64,000 nucleotides of DNA. It comes from Mycobacteroides sp. CBMA 271. GTDB lineage: Bacteria; Actinomycetota; Actinomycetes; Mycobacteriales; Mycobacteriaceae. The stretch lies in NCBI RefSeq assembly GCF_009729205.1, contig NZ_VTHB01000008.1, positions 1 through 64,000 on the forward strand, read 5' to 3'. The notes beneath the pieces are model-generated. The model did no database searches. It worked only from the letters and a program-made list of their open reading frames with translations, and was not told where the DNA came from. Below, one piece after another: positions 43,583 to 52,299 of the stretch; the first letter of the stretch is position 1; every line of letters begins with the position of its first letter. A program made the position numbers and the translations under genes.

Positions 43583-46500
43583 CGTGGACCGTGTAGCCGC
43601 GGGAAACTCTCGGAGATGGCGCCTGCCAGCTTGAGATACGCCTCGTTGGTGTCGGTGTTGAGCAGGTTGAAATCGACATCGGCACCCTCTGCGAGGTGCG
43701 GGTCGAACGGGATCATGTGAATCGACCGGCATCGAGCCGCGAAGTGCTCGTACACCTTGTCCAACTTGATGCCCGCAGACCCGGGCCTTGAGGCACTCAA
43801 CACCACATGAGCCTCCCGCACCAATGCGGAATATCCGTGCTGCATAAGCCAATCCAGCGTGGCCGAGGCGCTCCGCGCCGAGTCCATAGCCGGTGAACTC
43901 ACCAACACGATGGTGTGCGCTAGCTCCAATACACCTGCCATTGCCGAGTGCATGATTCCAGTGCCGCAGTCGGTCAGGATGATGTTGTAGTACCGCTGCA
44001 GAATGTCAATGGTGTTGCGGTAGTCGACCGCGCCGAACGCCTCAGAAACTGCCGGATCCTGCTCGCTGGCAAGCACTTCCAGACGGCTCGTCGCCATCCG
44101 GGTGTGATTGCGCACATCGGCATAACTCCTGATGTTCTGATCATGGAGTAGGTCGCGAACGGTGGATTGCGTGGAATTGTCACGCACACGTTCCGCGAGC
44201 GTTCCGCGGTCAGGGTTCGCATCCACGGCGATGATCCGGTCGGTCCGGATGGTTGCGAACGCCGAACCCAATCCTAATGTGGTGGTTGTCTTCCCGACGC
44301 CGCCCTTGATGGAAAGAACCGCGATGCGGTAGTCGCCGAGTATCGGCTGACGGATACTCGCCAGTAGTTGGTCGTGTTCACGATCCTTGCGGGAGTCGCC
44401 CGGATTGACGTGACCGCCGGTAGCCGCATGCACCGCCTTGCGCCAGCCCGCCTTGGGGGCATAGCGACCGCGGTTGATGATCTCTGCTTCATCTAATGAT
44501 GGCGGCATCCGATAGGCCTGCGGCGCACGATAATTAGCGGGGGGCGCGGTGGCTTGAGGCGGCGGCACATAGCCGGCGGGCGGTTCCTGCTGCCCAGGGG
44601 GCGGCCCCTGCTGTTGCGGAGGCTGGGGCGCGTGCTGCTGCGGCACCCATTGCCATTGGCCCGGAACACTTGTGGGTTGGGGAGGTGGCTGCTGCTGAAA
44701 CTGTTGCCCACCGTAGGGCTGCGGCGCCGCTGGAGCACCTTGTGGCCACTGCCCCGGGTAAGGCTGCCGCGGGTTCCACCCCGGTGGAGCTTGCGCTGCG
44801 GGCTGCTGAACCGGCGGTTGCTGCTGCGGCACCGGATACACAGGCGCCGCCAGCGGTTCGGCGGCCGGGGCCGGCTGCACGGCATTCGGAATCTCCCAGG
44901 ACGGTGTCGCTAATCCGCGCCCGGGCTGCCCCGTCGCCGTGTCAGCGTCCTGCGACTCATCGGAAGTCGCCTCCGACCCCGACGGATGCGGATCGGGCTG
45001 CACTACTCCTTGTTCCAGCTCTGCCGGCGCCTCGGCTGCCTCAGCGGAGGCGGCCGACTCTTCGGGTACGGCAGCGGCTTCCCCGCGCTCCTCCTGCGGC
45101 TCCGGTTCGGGCACCACCTGTACTGGCTCTTCAGGAGCCTCCGACGACACCTCCGCGAACGGTGGCTCGACCGGTTGCTGGACGCTCTGCGCCGGTGCCG
45201 GCGCGGCGAGAGGTTCTTCGGGCTCTGCCGCGACGAGCTCCGGGTCGGCAGCTGCCACGGCGGGTTCGGCCTCCGGCTCGGGCACGACCTGCTCCGGAGT
45301 TACTTCTTCTGTAGCCGCAGCAGGTGATTCCGTGACTGACTCGCACGCTAGCGTCGGTTCCGGATCAGGCTGTGCCACCGCAGGTTCGGATGCCTCGAAG
45401 GCGGCCCGCTCTTGGTTGAGCTGCTCACGCTTGGCCTCGATGCGCTGCAACAACGCGGCCGCCCGGGCGTCGACATCATCGACGTTTTCGACCGGCTCCG
45501 CTATCGGCTCCGCTTCGACGACAACCGGCTGCTCGACGACAGCCGGCTGCTCGACCACGTCGTCCTGCGGCTGCGGTGCGGGCTCTGAAGTAACAACGTC
45601 GGGGGTCTCGGATTCAGGGGCCGAGAGCAGCGATTCGGCAGCATCTACCTCCGCAACACCTTCGACCTCGTCAACCTTTTCGGCTGCCTCGGAAGCCTTT
45701 TCGACAGCTTCTGGCGGAGTGAACCGTAGTGTCGGCGCCGGTGTCGCTGTCACTGTCGCTGTCGGTGCAGGCTCCAGTTCGGGCTCGGGCATCCGGTGGC
45801 GCCGTCGCTCCGCGTTCTCACCCAGAATGCTTTCGTCGAGGCTGGTCTGACGAAGTTTCGCTTCCAACTCACTGAAGCGCGAGAACGGATCCGACGGTGC
45901 AGCCTCCGGGGCGACGTCCTCACTCACCGGAGGCTCCTGCAGAGCCCGATCTTCGACGGGTTCTGGACGCGACCAGTCCGCGACGAGTGGGGCACTGGCC
46001 GGCCCGGTTGTGGCCGCAACGGGGGGCTCGGGCGTTTCCTGCTCGGCGACAGGCGCTGCTGGCGACGGCGTGAAGGACGCTGGCAGCTCCGCGGGCGTAA
46101 CCAGTTCCGGCGCAGCCGCTTCCGGCTCAACCGGCGCAGCAAATTCTGAGGCTGACGGAGGCGCGAAGGACGAAATCGAGCGCGGAGCGGGCTTCATCTC
46201 AGGAAGCTGATCGGGCCGCGAGAAGATCTTCGGATCTTCCGGGATAACCTCCGGTGCAACATCTTTCGATTCGGCTACCGGCGGCTCGACAGGTTGAGCC
46301 GAGACATCGGGACGCGGCGGGATGTAGTACCTGGAGGCCTCGGGCTCGGCCTTGGTGTCATTGGACGGTTCCGGTGCAACCGACTTCGTATCAACGGGCT
46401 GTTCGTCGGCAGCCTTCTTCGACTTCGAGGGCGCTGACTTTTCGGTGTCCGCCGGCGACGACTCGTCCTCGGCATCGTCGTTCCCCTTACGGCCACGCCG

Positions 46501-46584
46501 GAAGAGGCTGAGGACCCCGCGACGTTCCTCTTCCTCAGGCAGCCACGGAGGGCGGGCCGGTGCACCACGATCCTGCTTGGGCAA
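43579..46584 (-). CDS. Large EspI-like protein with a long acidic/proline-rich region and MinD/ParA ATPase
   Basis: This 1001-residue homologue of the gene at 41366 has an N-terminal 700 residues of low complexity, rich in Glu, Pro, Ala and Val (20-560) and then in Pro, Gln and Gly (580-690). GWRKAVHAATGGHVNPGDS near 715 joins it to the ATPase: KGGVGKTTTT near 760, IIAVDANPDRGTL and LTDCGTGIMHSAMAGVLELA. The start is a TTG after GGGGAGGGGG; the opening PPWLPEEEERRGVLSLF could be a short protein-binding motif. A coiled, extended protein that positions a polar or secretory complex is possible, but that is inference. Confidence 0.88.
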   Translation of the reverse strand: MPKQDRGAPARPPWLPEEEERRGVLSLFRRGRKGNDDAEDESSPADTEKSAPSKSKKAADEQPVDTKSVAPEPSNDTKAEPEASRYYIPPRPDVSAQPVEPPVAESKDVAPEVIPEDPKIFSRPDQLPEMKPAPRSISSFAPPSASEFAAPVEPEAAAPELVTPAELPASFTPSPAAPVAEQETPEPPVAATTGPASAPLVADWSRPEPVEDRALQEPPVSEDVAPEAAPSDPFSRFSELEAKLRQTSLDESILGENAERRRHRMPEPELEPAPTATVTATPAPTLRFTPPEAVEKASEAAEKVDEVEGVAEVDAAESLLSAPESETPDVVTSEPAPQPQDDVVEQPAVVEQPVVVEAEPIAEPVENVDDVDARAAALLQRIEAKREQLNQERAAFEASEPAVAQPDPEPTLACESVTESPAAATEEVTPEQVVPEPEAEPAVAAADPELVAAEPEEPLAAPAPAQSVQQPVEPPFAEVSSEAPEEPVQVVPEPEPQEERGEAAAVPEESAASAEAAEAPAELEQGVVQPDPHPSGSEATSDESQDADTATGQPGRGLATPSWEIPNAVQPAPAAEPLAAPVYPVPQQQPPVQQPAAQAPPGWNPRQPYPGQWPQGAPAAPQPYGGQQFQQQPPPQPTSVPGQWQWVPQQHAPQPPQQQGPPPGQQEPPAGYVPPPQATAPPANYRAPQAYRMPPSLDEAEIINRGRYAPKAGWRKAVHAATGGHVNPGDSRKDREHDQLLASIRQPILGDYRIAVLSIKGGVGKTTTTLGLGSAFATIRTDRIIAVDANPDRGTLAERVRDNSTQSTVRDLLHDQNIRSYADVRNHTRMATSRLEVLASEQDPAVSEAFGAVDYRNTIDILQRYYNIILTDCGTGIMHSAMAGVLELAHTIVLVSSPAMDSARSASATLDWLMQHGYSALVREAHVVLSASRPGSAGIKLDKVYEHFAARCRSIHMIPFDPHLAEGADVDFNLLNTDTNEAYLKLAGAISESFPRLHGPR

Positions 46585-46713
46585 CGTCCCCCTCCCCTTC
46601 CTCGATCGACTAATCGTCGTAGAGTTCGATCCTACTCATTAGCTAGCACACTGGTATCCAGACTGGTTAGACAACCGATCTAGCCCCCGTCCTCAACCAG
46701 CAGTTTAGGGGAG
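46585..46713. promoter_or_regulatory. Divergent promoter region of the EspI-like operon
   Basis: This 129-bp region lies between the EspI-like operon (minus) and short genes on the plus strand. On the minus strand TAGGAT, about 50 bp before the TTG, could be a -10 box. The GGGGAGGGGG ribosome site is unusually purine-rich. No symmetric operator was found. Confidence 0.4.
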
Positions 46714-46968
46714 GTGGCGACGTCTTCGCAGCGTTCAGTGCGGTCTGATACCGGATTGATTTCGGCAGTAGCCACCGAACAGGGCCTGCCGATGAACATC
46801 AAGATCGACCAGCGCGAACTCGCTAGGCCACCGCAGGCGCTGGCGGACGAGGTCGTCAGACCATTGGGGCTGCCCGCTGGGGCGGACCTCACGGCAGCCT
46901 GGAAAGCCCGCTTGGCTTCGCGGACAAACCCCCGACGACCTGGATGTGATCCGTATGACTCTCTCTGA
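46714..46968 (+). CDS. Small protein, weakly YbaB/EbfC (EspL)-like
   Basis: The 84-residue product has a GTG start with AGGGGAGG just upstream. The order of a short strand, MNIKIDQRELARPP, and then a helix, QALADEVVRPLGLPAG, recalls the C-terminal half of YbaB/EbfC-like proteins such as EspL, which occur beside EspI in ESX-1. The resemblance is weak and by eye. It is divergent from the EspI-like operon, and its end overlaps the next frame by 14 bp. Confidence 0.5.
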   Translation: MATSSQRSVRSDTGLISAVATEQGLPMNIKIDQRELARPPQALADEVVRPLGLPAGADLTAAWKARLASRTNPRRPGCDPYDSL

Positions 46969-47176
46969 ATCGATCACGACTCGCCCTAACAAGCAGCGCG
47001 GCCTCAAGCAGTCCATGCAGGCGGAATGCAAGGCCATCTCGGGCACCATGGAAAGCCGAGACCAGGCGGTAAAGGCGCAGTTCAACGAGGTTGGAGCGAT
47101 GACCGGCCTGTGGTCGAACATGTGGGGCGGCTCGACCCTCATTCCCAGCCAGAGCCAAGCCCGAAGCGTGTGTTGA
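46955..47176 (+). CDS. Small helical protein, unknown
   Basis: The 73-residue product starts at ATG 46955 inside the end of the previous gene. It is basic and helical, with a Trp-rich GLWSNMWGGST segment near residue 52 and no signal peptide. Size and position next to EspI/EspL-like genes recall small type VII secretion-associated proteins, but there is no clear WXG100 pattern. The chance that the frame is not translated is real. Confidence 0.4.
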   Translation: MTLSESITTRPNKQRGLKQSMQAECKAISGTMESRDQAVKAQFNEVGAMTGLWSNMWGGSTLIPSQSQARSVC

Positions 47177-47416
47177 CACGTGTTTAGCAATCCGAAATGG
47201 CCGCATAGAAACGACCGGAACCTCGTCGAAGGCCGCCGGGAGACGTGCCAACCCGTCCTATCGAGAGACTCAAAATGGCTACTACAGGCGTAATAGCGAG
47301 ACGGGAATCCGGTTTCCCAACGGCGGGCAATACTCATCGCAGCTATGCCCGCAGCTACGAACGGGGAGGAATCGGCTAAGAGCAGTCAAACCGGATCAAC
47401 GAGAGGGTGACATCGC
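47177..47416. other. 240-bp intergenic stretch
   Basis: It holds TTGACA at 47173-47178, a possible -35 box, and one ATG frame of 34 codons (47275-47379) with weak support. No repeat or hairpin was seen. Confidence 0.3.
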
Positions 47417-47755
47417 ATGGGACAAGACATCGTCGTCGAGCCCATCACATTGGCGACCATGGCAGCGACCTCTATCGGCGCCGACGTTGTCGGTCGCGGA
47501 TCTCAGGTGGAGGCAGACAGACAAACACCATGGCCTCAACTAGCCGGTTCAGGACATCCGCACCAAAGGGACCCGACGGACATGATCTCGCCTGTCACAG
47601 ACGCGTTGAACGCCGTTGGCAGGGGCAGACCTCTAACGGCGTCACGAACAAACCCAGCGGGCCCGTCAAAACGGTCAGCAGGTCTCGCAGCAGTCGCGGG
47701 CATGCCCAGGACATGGGCCCTTGTTCAGCAGGGGCGCCACGAAGAACGTGGCTAA
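47417..47755 (+). CDS. Hypothetical protein
   Basis: The 112-residue product has an ATG preceded by GAGAGGGTG. The first 35 residues (DIVVEPITLATMAATSIGADVVG) look like a real hydrophobic helix or strand; the rest is low complexity and basic, and looks less like a folded protein. It may be a broken remnant or a secreted small protein. It converges with hsaF. Confidence is low because codon use is not strongly biased. Confidence 0.4.
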   Translation: MGQDIVVEPITLATMAATSIGADVVGRGSQVEADRQTPWPQLAGSGHPHQRDPTDMISPVTDALNAVGRGRPLTASRTNPAGPSKRSAGLAAVAGMPRTWALVQQGRHEERG

Positions 47756-47818
47756 GACGGAGCGGACGCCTACCAAACCGCTTTCGTCTGGTCTGGGCAA
47801 GGCGTGATGATGACCCGG

Positions 47819-48883
47819 CTATCCCTTCTCGGCGTTCTCCCGCTGAATCTCCAACGCGATATCGATGAGCTGATCTTCCTGCCCACCAATGAGTTTGCGC
47901 TGACCGGCGCGATGCAGCAGCTGGTGCGCAGGCACCCCGTAGCGCTCGGCCTGCCGGATGGCGTGCTTCAGGAAGCTGGAGTACACCCCGCTGTAGCCCA
48001 TGATGAGCGCGTTGCGGTCTAGCAGGCACTCGGCCGGCATCGCCGGCGCGACAACCTCTTCGGCGGCATCGGCGATATCGAAGAAGTCAATCCCCGTCTT
48101 CACACCGATCTTGTCGAACACACCGATCAGCGCCTCAACGGGAGCATTACCCGCGCCGGCACCGAAACGTCTTGTGCTGCCGTCGATCTGCTTGGCACCG
48201 GCACGAACTGCCTCGATGGAGTTGGCCACACCGAGCCCCAGGTTCTCGTGTCCATGGAAACCAACCTGCGCATCCGAGCCCAGCTCGGCCACCAGCGCGG
48301 CGACCCGGTCGGCCACCCCGTCCAGCACCAATGCGCCCGCGGAGTCGACCACATACACGCACTGACATCCCGCGTCGGCCATGATCCGCGCCTGCTTGGC
48401 CAGCTTCTCCGGCGATACGGTGTGCGACATCATCAGGAAGCCAACGGTTTCCAGCCCGCGCTCACGCGCCAGCCCGAAGTGTTGAATCGAGACATCGGCC
48501 TCGGTGCAATGCGTCGCGACACGGCAGATCGATCCGCCGTTGCCTTGCGCCTCGATGATGTCTTCCTTGGTGCCCAGACCCGGCAGCATCAGGAACGCGA
48601 TCTTCGCATTCTTGGCGGTCTCCGCGGCGAGCTTGATCAGTTCCTGTTCCGGGGTTTTCGAGAACCCGTAGTTAAACGAGGAGCCACCGAGCCCGTCGCC
48701 GTGGGTCACCTCGATGACCGGAACCCCGGCACCGTCCAACGCGCCGACGATCGCCCGCACCTCGTCAGCGGTGAACTGATGCCGCTTGTGGTGCGAGCCG
48801 TCGCGCAGCGACGTGTCGGTAATCCGCACATCCCACGCGGCGTCAAAGAAGATGCCATCAGAAGCAGCCAACTGAACACTCAT
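47819..48883 (-). CDS. hsaF: 4-hydroxy-2-oxohexanoate/oxovalerate aldolase HsaF
   Basis: The 354-residue class II aldolase of the DmpG/BphI family has DTSLRDGSHHKRHQF near residues 23-37 (catalytic Arg/Asp/His), FHGHENLGLGVANS near 210 (metal-binding His-x-His) and a C-terminal partner-binding helix. It cleaves 4-hydroxy-2-oxohexanoate to pyruvate and propanal, the latter passed through a channel to HsaG. The order hsaE-hsaG-hsaF equals Rv3536c-Rv3534c. Two base pairs separate it from hsaG. Confidence 0.96.
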   Translation of the reverse strand: MSVQLAASDGIFFDAAWDVRITDTSLRDGSHHKRHQFTADEVRAIVGALDGAGVPVIEVTHGDGLGGSSFNYGFSKTPEQELIKLAAETAKNAKIAFLMLPGLGTKEDIIEAQGNGGSICRVATHCTEADVSIQHFGLARERGLETVGFLMMSHTVSPEKLAKQARIMADAGCQCVYVVDSAGALVLDGVADRVAALVAELGSDAQVGFHGHENLGLGVANSIEAVRAGAKQIDGSTRRFGAGAGNAPVEALIGVFDKIGVKTGIDFFDIADAAEEVVAPAMPAECLLDRNALIMGYSGVYSSFLKHAIRQAERYGVPAHQLLHRAGQRKLIGGQEDQLIDIALEIQRENAEKG

Positions 48884-48885
48884 GA

Positions 48886-49794
48886 TCAGGAAACCTTTGC
48901 AGATAGAAGTTCTTTGGCGATTTCCTCGCCGACCTTGGTCGCGGCCGCGGTCATGATGTCCAGGTTCCCCGCGTACGGCGGTAGGAAGTCGCCCGCGCCC
49001 TCCACTTCGACGAAGGTGGTGACCACATGGTTGCCGCCGTTGACCACCGACGGCTCATCGAACTGCGGCTCGTTGAGCAGCCGATATCCGGGCACATACT
49101 GCTGCACCTGGCTCACCACGTCGTGGATCGACGCGGTGATCGCGTCGCGATCCGCACCCTCGGGGATCGCGCAAAAGATGGTGTCGCGCATGATCATCGG
49201 CGGATCGGCCGGGTTCAGGATGATGATCGCCTTGCCGCGCTTGGCGCCGCCGATCACCTCGACACCCTTAGAGGTGGTTTTGGTGAATTCATCGATGTTG
49301 GCGCGCGTCCCCGGCCCCGCTGAAACTGAAGCGACGGAAGCGACGATCTCGGCGTAGGGCACCTCGACGACCCGCGACACCGCGTAGACGATCGGAATCG
49401 TCGCCTGGCCACCGCAGGTGATCATGTTGACGTTCGGAGCATCAAGGTGCGCACGCAGATTCGCCGGCGGCACCACGGCAGGGCCCACCGCAGCGGGGGT
49501 CAGGTCGATCGCCCGGATCCCGGCCTCCTCGTAGCGTGGCGCGGCGGCCTTGTGCACATAGGCGGACGTCGCCTCGAACACCAGATCCGGCTTCTCGTCC
49601 TGCGCCAGCAGCCAATCCACGCCCTCATGCGAGGTTTCCAGCCCGAATCCCCGGGCGCGCTTCAGCCCCTCAGACTCGGGATCGATGCCGATCATCCACC
49701 GCGGCTCCAGCCACTCGGACCGCTGCAACTTGTACAGCAAGTCGGTGCTGATGTTTCCCGAACCAACGATCGCTACAGATGCCTTTGACGACAC
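48886..49794 (-). CDS. hsaG: Acylating propanal/acetaldehyde dehydrogenase HsaG
   Basis: The 302-residue DmpF/BphJ-type dehydrogenase has an NAD-binding IVGSGNISTDLLYKL at the start, the catalytic Cys in NMITCGGQATIPI near residue 127, and NPADPPMIMRDTIFC. It converts propanal to propionyl-CoA in complex with HsaF, the last step of cholesterol ring C/D degradation. It lies between hsaE and hsaF, 11 bp after hsaE. Confidence 0.96.
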   Translation of the reverse strand: MSSKASVAIVGSGNISTDLLYKLQRSEWLEPRWMIGIDPESEGLKRARGFGLETSHEGVDWLLAQDEKPDLVFEATSAYVHKAAAPRYEEAGIRAIDLTPAAVGPAVVPPANLRAHLDAPNVNMITCGGQATIPIVYAVSRVVEVPYAEIVASVASVSAGPGTRANIDEFTKTTSKGVEVIGGAKRGKAIIILNPADPPMIMRDTIFCAIPEGADRDAITASIHDVVSQVQQYVPGYRLLNEPQFDEPSVVNGGNHVVTTFVEVEGAGDFLPPYAGNLDIMTAAATKVGEEIAKELLSAKVS

Positions 49795-49805
49795 AATCTC
49801 TCCTC

Positions 49806-50591
49806 TTATTCGAAAGCCAGTCGGACCGAACCAAGTCCGGCGAACTCGGCCAAAAACTCATCCCCCGGATGGGCGTCGAATGCCCGCGTGCACGAACCCG
49901 GCAGCACCACATCTCCCGCACGCAGGCGCACCCCGTAACCGGCCACTTTGCGTGCCAACCACGCCACGGACGTCACCGGGTTACCCAGCACCGCATCGCT
50001 TCTGCCCTCAGCCAGCTTCTCGCCGTTGCAGGTCAGCACCGCGTCGATCGACTTGATGTCGATGTCCTTCGGCGAAACCCGTTGCTTACCAATGACAAAC
50101 CCGGCCGAAGATGCGTTATCGGCGATCGTGTCGCAGATCTTTATCTGCCAGTTGGTGATCCGGCTGTCCACTACCTCGATGGACGGCACGTAGGCGGCAG
50201 TCGCCGCGAGCACATCATCCTCGGTGCAGTCCTCGCCCGGCAGGTCGGCGGCCAGGATGAATCCCACCTCCACCTCTACCCGCGGGAACAGGAACTTGGA
50301 CGCCGAGGCGGCGACGTCCTCGAACAGCTCCATATCGGCCAGCAGATGCCCATAGTCCGGCTCGTGGACACCCATCATCGTTTGCATCGCCTCGGACGAT
50401 AGGCCCACCTTGTGGCCCACTGTCTTGGCTCCGTCCGCTAGGCGGGAGCGAATATTCATGAGCTGGATCTCATAGGCATCGACCACGTCGAAATCCGGAT
50501 GACTATCGGTGGGCGGCGCGATGGCCACCCGGGTCCGTTCGGCCTCGGCCAGATCAGCGGCGATGGCGTCGCGAACGTCAGAACTAAGCAT
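49806..50591 (-). CDS. hsaE: 2-hydroxyhexa-2,4-dienoate hydratase HsaE
   Basis: The 261-residue protein of the fumarylacetoacetase-like hydratase family (MhpD type) has GHKVGLSSEAMQTMMGV near 57, FPRVEVEVGFILA with the metal-binding glutamates near 100, and GNPVTSVAWLARKV near 195. It hydrates 2-hydroxyhexa-2,4-dienoate to 4-hydroxy-2-oxohexanoate, the HsaF substrate. Its start overlaps the end of the upstream flavoprotein gene by 8 bp. Confidence 0.95.
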   Translation of the reverse strand: MLSSDVRDAIAADLAEAERTRVAIAPPTDSHPDFDVVDAYEIQLMNIRSRLADGAKTVGHKVGLSSEAMQTMMGVHEPDYGHLLADMELFEDVAASASKFLFPRVEVEVGFILAADLPGEDCTEDDVLAATAAYVPSIEVVDSRITNWQIKICDTIADNASSAGFVIGKQRVSPKDIDIKSIDAVLTCNGEKLAEGRSDAVLGNPVTSVAWLARKVAGYGVRLRAGDVVLPGSCTRAFDAHPGDEFLAEFAGLGSVRLAFE

Positions 50592-52173
50592 CTATGTGTC
50601 TCCCAGTCTCGGTCCCCGCCCGGCGCCCGGAGAAGACGCAGTCGGCCAGGGACAATCCGCTCACATACGAATTGGAGCAGATGCCCACCGCCGCACGCCC
50701 GGCGGCATAGAGCCCGGGGATCGCCACGCCGGATGTGGTCTGCACGGCACCAGTGTCCTCGTCCACGACCAACCCGCCAAGAGTCAGCATCGGGCACGGA
50801 TTGAGCATGTTGGTCTTGATGGACACGTTAAACAGGTAGTACGGGCCCGCTTCGATCGGAACCCGGATATCGTCGGGCTTCCCGAGAGAATCTGGGGTGC
50901 CGTCCGCGATGGCCCGATTGTGCTCGGACACGGTGCGCGCCAATCCTTCCGGATCGATACCCGCCTTAGCTGCAAGTTCCTCGATGGTTCCGGCCTTCTT
51001 GCGTCCCACGTTGAGGAACGACTCGGCCTGGATGCGCTGGAACCACAACGTCTGTGAGCCCAACTGCTGACGTGCCCGCCTCACCAATGCCTTGTCCGCC
51101 ACCAGGTAGCCGGCCCCACCGCCCTGCTGCACAATCGCCTTACCCAGGGCGGCGCCATAGCGGGACTCGTCAATCATCCGATGCCCCTTGGCATCCACCA
51201 GCAGCGAGCCCATGAAGGCGGCGGGCGGCACGATGAACCGCCAGGCCGAGATCTCGTCGAGGTGCCCGGTGGCCGCACTCAGGGGTTCCGCGAGCGTCAG
51301 CGCGGTTCCGTCGTCTCCGGCGGTACCCAGCTGAAGCCCATCCCGGTAGGCGGGGGCATGGCGCTCGACGAGTTCGCGGTTCGCGATGAATCCACCCGAG
51401 GACAGGACCACCCCGTCGTTAGCCCGGATCTCGAACGGCTTGGCGAACCGGCGCTCCAGCGCATACGCCGGACCCTCCAACGCCTTTCGCATCGGCGGGT
51501 AGTACACGCCCGGCTTGGTGGCATATGCCGTCAGCCGTGAATACAACCGGCGGACCCAAGACGGTGCGTCCTTCAGGGTCGTTCCCCGCACCCCGATGAC
51601 GCGACCGTCCTCGACGATCAGGTCGGTGACCCGGGTCTGCCGCCACACATCGGCGCCCAACCGTTCGGCGGAGGCCGCCATCGGCGCGAAGAGCGCCTTA
51701 CCGGACACACCCCGGCCAAAGGCGCGGTGCCCGCGTTGACGGGGCGGTGTCACCGCTCGCGCCATCCCGGAGGATTCGCTGCCCGAAAAGTAGAGGTAGT
51801 AGTCGTTGGTGGGGTATGAGGTCTTGAACGGAGCCAGCGAACCCTGGAACGGCACCCCGTAACCCTGCAACCAATTGAGAGTGTCGACGCTGCCATCGAC
51901 AAATTTGCGCAGAGTCTCGGGTTTGACGGCGTCGCCGACCTCCAGCTGGAGGTACTCGAGCATTAGCTCCGGGGTGTCCTCGACGCCCGCGTCGCGCTGA
52001 ATGTTGGTGCCGCCACCGGCGTAGTAAATACCCCCTGAAATGGCCGAAGCCCCGCCGCCGTCGAATCGCTCCAGGATGGTGACCGATGCTCCGCGCTCAA
52101 GCGCGGCCAACGCGGCTGCCGCCCCCGCCACCCCGTATCCGACAACGACGACATCCGTCGAAGACAGTGACAC
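50584..52173 (-). CDS. FAD-dependent dehydrogenase, KstD-like, first gene of the hsaEGF operon
   Basis: The 529-residue flavoprotein is of the fumarate-reductase/3-ketosteroid-dehydrogenase superfamily: DVVVVGYGVAGAAAALAALE (FAD ADP-binding) at the start, VVLSSGGFIANRELV near 260, and the C-terminal GLYAAGRAAVGICSNSYVSG. It is distant from the true KstD across the divergent promoter. A role in steroid or ring-derived acid desaturation is likely from context; the exact substrate is not known. The GTG at 52173 is chosen for AGGAGG five bases upstream. In M. tuberculosis hsaE is not preceded by such a gene. Confidence 0.88.
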   Translation of the reverse strand: MSLSSTDVVVVGYGVAGAAAALAALERGASVTILERFDGGGASAISGGIYYAGGGTNIQRDAGVEDTPELMLEYLQLEVGDAVKPETLRKFVDGSVDTLNWLQGYGVPFQGSLAPFKTSYPTNDYYLYFSGSESSGMARAVTPPRQRGHRAFGRGVSGKALFAPMAASAERLGADVWRQTRVTDLIVEDGRVIGVRGTTLKDAPSWVRRLYSRLTAYATKPGVYYPPMRKALEGPAYALERRFAKPFEIRANDGVVLSSGGFIANRELVERHAPAYRDGLQLGTAGDDGTALTLAEPLSAATGHLDEISAWRFIVPPAAFMGSLLVDAKGHRMIDESRYGAALGKAIVQQGGGAGYLVADKALVRRARQQLGSQTLWFQRIQAESFLNVGRKKAGTIEELAAKAGIDPEGLARTVSEHNRAIADGTPDSLGKPDDIRVPIEAGPYYLFNVSIKTNMLNPCPMLTLGGLVVDEDTGAVQTTSGVAIPGLYAAGRAAVGICSNSYVSGLSLADCVFSGRRAGTETGRHIDA

Positions 52174-52194
52174 AGGGCCTCCTAGCGAATTCAC

Positions 52195-52208
52195 AGCAAC
52201 GTGTTCTG
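52195..52208. promoter_or_regulatory. Degenerate KstR-type site
   Basis: AGCAACGTGTTCTG keeps the AACnnGTT core of the KstR palindrome (TnnAACnnGTTnnA) but has both outer bases changed. It lies 22 bp before the GTG of the flavoprotein-hsaEGF operon. Confidence 0.5.
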
Positions 52209-52284
52209 ATTTTCACCGCAACATTCACATGTCCAAACGATGAAACCACAGGCCAGCGCCGGTAGCGCCGGGCCGCCTCAATTC

Positions 52285-52298
52285 TATAACGTGTTCTA
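52285..52298. promoter_or_regulatory. KstR operator at kstD
   Basis: TATAACGTGTTCTA fits TnnAACnnGTTnnA exactly. It ends one base before the kstD ATG at 52300, so a bound repressor would block the start of transcription or a leaderless message. Confidence 0.88.
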
Positions 52299-52299
52299 C

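Noticed and set aside
44939..45850. Plus-strand frame rich in Ser, Gly and Ala resembling a cell-wall protein
   Set aside because: It is the antisense of the Glu/Pro/Ala-rich region of the EspI-like protein; the low complexity is inherited.
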